DNA from: a virus
DNA length: 50,134 bases
Strand: one strand, 5' to 3'
IMG/VR virus record: IMGVR_UViG_3300047469_000109
Span: 1-50,134 of that record
The position numbers were made by a program, and so were the translations under genes. The notes beneath the pieces were generated by a model that was given only the letters and a program-made list of their open reading frames with translations, did not search any database and was not told the origin of the DNA. Positions 47,294 through 50,134 of the stretch are shown in pieces (position 1 is the stretch's first letter; each line of letters begins with the position of its first letter).

Positions 47294-50134
47294 TCAGGCG
47301 TTCTTCGCCTCAAGTTCCACGACGCGCGCTGAAAGCTCGTGAACCGCCTTGATTAGCGGTGCAATCAGTTCGTCGTACCCGATCGAAAGAACGTCGCAGC
47401 CACCGGCTTTCGCGTGGTCTTGAAAACCGCCAAAATCAATACCCGTTTTTTCAATCAGCGCCTGCACGTCTTGCGCGATCAAGCCATGATGGAAGCGAGC
47501 GCGCGTCTTGCTACCATCCTTCGGAAGCTTCGTGACGGTTCCATCGTCATTTGCGATGATGTAGTCGTCGCGCATGTCCCATTTGTAATCGACGGGGCGC
47601 AACGCATTGATGAAATCGAGGCCAAGGACCGTATCGCGCACGTCCGCTTTGTCGCGCGCATCAGAGCGGTTCTGCACCGTGCCATAGACATAGGTCGTCG
47701 ACGATGAATCGCCAAGCTGAACTTGGTTGTCGCCTGAAACACGCGAACCCGCTCCGATCCCTATGCGGCTCGTTCCAGTTCCAGACGGATTGGAGCCGTC
47801 CGTCATCAAGCGCAAGGCGTCCGATCCAATGGCGACGCAGTTCGTCGCCCCGGTCAACTGCGTCAGCGCGCGATACCCGATCGCCACCGAAGCTGAGGCG
47901 GTCGTGAGTTCGTTTCCGGCGCGGTATCCGATGATCGAACTGTTGTTGATTGTCGTCGCTGCGTTGGCAGCGAGTGCGCCGAGTACCGTATTGTTCTGCG
48001 ACGTTGCTGCTGCCGTCGTGTTGATGTACCAGTAAAGCTGCGCGTTTCCGCTTGCCGTCCGACTGATCGGGTGCGTGACAGTGAACGTATTCGCGTCGAT
48101 GACCGATGCGACGAGAGCCGGCGCAACGTCCGTTTGGAATGTCTGAGATGCGCCGTCGAGCAAGCGAAAGCCCGCCGTGAATCCCACCGACAACCCATGC
48201 GCCGGAATGGTTAGCGTCAGTGTCGTCCCTACTTGCGAGTAGGTGCCAGCAATACTGATGTTCGTGACACTGTTGCCATTGAATCCGCTATTAACTTCAG
48301 CTTGAGATAACGCGCTGTGCCCGACAGCGGTGTTGCCCCGGCCCGCAACAAGCGACGAAGCTGCCGACGTGCCAACGGCGACGTTGTATCCAGTCGTCAC
48401 GCGCGCAAGCGCATATGATCCGACCGCCACGAACCCATCAGAATTGTCGTTGACCGCCCAATTCTCGATAACACCAGATAAACCGATCGGCGCATAACCA
48501 CCAGCGGCGTTCGCGCCGACGACGGTCGATTGGATATTGTCTCTAATACCCTGTCCCGCATTGCGGCCGATAATTACTTGGTTGTATCCGCTTCGAACGA
48601 ACCGACCAGCATTCCCGCCGATGGCGATATTGCGCGTGCCTTGCAACTGCGATTGATCATAGTCCGGCGTCAGCGCGGTGACAAAACGAAGCGTATCCTC
48701 GCCGATGCCGATGTTGTCGCGTGTAATTGGGCTTTCCGCCTGCGAATTCGGTCCAATGGCTATTGCCTTCTTCACCTGAGTAGTGCTGCCCATCGCGCCG
48801 CGACCGATGGCGATAACGCTTCCCGTCGATCCGACGTCGTAAGCATCGGCCAATGCAGCCAGCGCGTTCTCACCGACAGCGATTTTTCCGCCAACCGTCA
48901 GTGCGCGATAAGACTGCATGACCCATTGCGCGATCTTCGTGAGCGTTACGCGAGCAAAGCTGCCTGCCTGCTTGATTACAGCCTGCTCCGTTCCGTCGAA
49001 TGCTGCTGCATCACTTTGATTCGCGGGATCAATTACTTGCGCGATCGTTTTCGCGCCGTGCGCGACGAGATTCGAGCCCTTGCCGGGCGCGCTCAATGCG
49101 AGCGCACTGACCGTCGTCGCAACGCCATTCGCGCCTACGAATCCGACCATATCCGCGCCCTTGCCTGCCACAGCAGTTGCAAGGTCGGTCGCAGATGCGC
49201 CTGTCACAGGAAAGACCACTGTATTGATCAGTACGACAGTGACCGAATAACCAATCGTCAAGCCATTGACGAAGGTGACCTTAGCCCCCGTCGAGTCATC
49301 AAAAGATTCTGTGCGGTTCCAGCGAATACCGTTAACAAAGACTTGCGCCGAGCCAGGGATAAAAGTCACTCCTGCCGGGGGCGTCCACTCGGTCTGTCCT
49401 GCTGCTGCCGTGAAGGTATATTGCGCCTGCGAGGTCAGCAAGGGTGCGATTGTGTTGCGCAGATCATCAAGCGACTGTCCCGCCTGCGTAGCGCTCGATA
49501 CCGCATTGCTTGCGCTTTGTGAGGCTGCCGCTTTCGAATCCGATGCCGCCGCTGCCGACGCAGAAGCATTGGATTCGCTAAGCGCGGCTGCATCCCGAGC
49601 GGCTTCCGCTGCCACCTTGGCCGTGCCTGCTGCCCCCGCACTTTGCGAGGCAGCATCTGCCGAGTGGCCGGCATTCACCTCACTGGTTCCGGCATTCGAC
49701 TCGCTCAGCGCTGCGGCCTGCTTGGAGGCGAGTGCTGCTGTTTCACTGGCAGCCGATGCCACTTGCGAATCATGCGAAGCATTCTGACTGACCAGGGCTG
49801 CAGCTTCCGATGCAGCTGCCGCTCCCATGTGAGCCAAGGAGGAAGACTCAGACGCCGAGGCATTGCTCTCACTCTGGGCGGAAGCCAGCTCCGAAGCGTG
49901 TGCTGCATCCTGACTCAGCTTCGCTGCCGTCTCGCTGTCCTTGGCCAGATCCGCACTGGTGTCTGCGGCCTGTGCTGCAGCGACCGAGGTGTCCAGTGCG
50001 TTGTGGATGTCGGTGACAAAGCCATCGACGTTCTGTTCCAGGTACGTGATGATCGGCAGCTTTTCTGCGACCGAGGCCACCACATCGTAGGCCGTGCCGA
50101 GCGCCTTATCGATGGGGGGTGTCGCATTGACCTT
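47294..50134 (-). CDS. Large tail fibre with S74 chaperone domain (cut by the right edge)
   Basis: At least 946 residues, entering from the right edge (KVNATPPIDKALGTAYDVV). Residues up to about 230 are Ala/Ser-rich lambda-fibre-type repeats. A short domain with TAAAGQTEWTPPAGVTF follows, then a hexapeptide-like stretch (AIGRGAMGS, NIAIGGNAG, NVAVGTSAAS), and at the end RSDARDKADVRDTVLG with FHHGLIAQDVQALIEKTG, a peptidase S74 self-cleaving chaperone. The part left of 48842 is shared with the native fibre at base 1. The part right of it may be another allele. Confidence 0.88.
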   Translation of the reverse strand, partial: KVNATPPIDKALGTAYDVVASVAEKLPIITYLEQNVDGFVTDIHNALDTSVAAAQAADTSADLAKDSETAAKLSQDAAHASELASAQSESNASASESSSLAHMGAAAASEAAALVSQNASHDSQVASAASETAALASKQAAALSESNAGTSEVNAGHSADAASQSAGAAGTAKVAAEAARDAAALSESNASASAAAASDSKAAASQSASNAVSSATQAGQSLDDLRNTIAPLLTSQAQYTFTAAAGQTEWTPPAGVTFIPGSAQVFVNGIRWNRTESFDDSTGAKVTFVNGLTIGYSVTVVLINTVVFPVTGASATDLATAVAGKGADMVGFVGANGVATTVSALALSAPGKGSNLVAHGAKTIAQVIDPANQSDAAAFDGTEQAVIKQAGSFARVTLTKIAQWVMQSYRALTVGGKIAVGENALAALADAYDVGSTGSVIAIGRGAMGSTTQVKKAIAIGPNSQAESPITRDNIGIGEDTLRFVTALTPDYDQSQLQGTRNIAIGGNAGRFVRSGYNQVIIGRNAGQGIRDNIQSTVVGANAAGGYAPIGLSGVIENWAVNDNSDGFVAVGSYALARVTTGYNVAVGTSAASSLVAGRGNTAVGHSALSQAEVNSGFNGNSVTNISIAGTYSQVGTTLTLTIPAHGLSVGFTAGFRLLDGASQTFQTDVAPALVASVIDANTFTVTHPISRTASGNAQLYWYINTTAAATSQNNTVLGALAANAATTINNSSIIGYRAGNELTTASASVAIGYRALTQLTGATNCVAIGSDALRLMTDGSNPSGTGTSRIGIGAGSRVSGDNQVQLGDSSSTTYVYGTVQNRSDARDKADVRDTVLGLDFINALRPVDYKWDMRDDYIIANDDGTVTKLPKDGSKTRARFHHGLIAQDVQALIEKTGIDFGGFQDHAKAGGCDVLSIGYDELIAPLIKAVHELSARVVELEAKNA
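48715..48841. repeat. Exact 127-bp direct repeat, right copy
   Basis: Identical to bases 1-127. Beyond 48841 the two sequences remain homologous for roughly 80 bases, then become unrelated. Confidence 0.9.

Noticed and set aside
47294-48841. Diversity-generating retroelement acting on the fibre
   Set aside because: There is repeated sequence in the fibre, but no reverse transcriptase gene and no adenine-biased template/variable pair.

Overview
The window is one tailed-phage genome, almost end to end, from a GC-rich host. Gene content and codon use suggest a Burkholderia-type beta-proteobacterium (inference, no search was run). The virion is a contractile-tail (myovirus) particle: it has a tail sheath, a tail tube, a frameshifting tail chaperone, a tape measure and a Mu-like baseplate set. 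No integrase or transposase is visible. Instead, between the lysis/accessory genes and the early region, there is a plasmid maintenance cassette: a Rep_3-type replication initiator, an iteron origin with an AT-rich stretch and a DnaA-box-like site, a ParA ATPase, a ribbon-helix-helix partner and a repeat cluster that looks like a centromere. The best reading is a phage-plasmid whose prophage is an extrachromosomal circle.

Layout. Bases 1-21.8 kb, read leftward, hold the late genes. From right to left these are the terminase small subunit, a GIY-YIG endonuclease, the terminase large subunit, a DNA methyltransferase, the portal, a second paralogous methyltransferase, an HTH-metallophosphoesterase, scaffold, major capsid, connectors, sheath, tube, chaperones, tape measure, baseplate and the start of a tail fibre. 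Bases 21.8-27.5 kb hold small accessory genes on both strands, arranged around three near-identical promoter/operator blocks. Bases 27.6-28.9 kb form the immunity switch: a leftward repressor facing a rightward Cro/CII-like regulator. Bases 28.9-38.2 kb are a rightward early operon for replication and recombination (DUF1376 protein, ERF annealing protein, SSB, PolB-type exonuclease, VRR-NUC, NinB, Ref-like nuclease), with small proteins and one HNH endonuclease between them. Bases 38.3-40.3 kb are the plasmid module. Bases 40.4-50.1 kb, leftward, carry minor structural proteins, a lysis cassette (holin, GH19 endolysin, membrane coiled-coil protein), a glycine-rich adhesin and a large tail fibre.

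The first 127 bases are repeated exactly at 48715-48841, in the same reading frame of the fibre gene. Joining base 1 to base 48714 closes a circle of 48,714 bp and completes a 568-residue fibre that follows the baseplate genes directly. The last 1,293 bases (48842-50134) then encode a different, longer fibre N-terminus. They are either an alternative allele or sequence from a relative joined during assembly.

How it works together. The repressor presumably holds the early promoters while Rep/ParA keep the circle replicating and segregating. On induction the early operon replicates and recombines the genome, the HTH protein at 30.9-31.5 kb is a candidate late activator, and leftward late transcription then runs through a series of intergenic hairpin terminators that probably set the dose of individual virion proteins.
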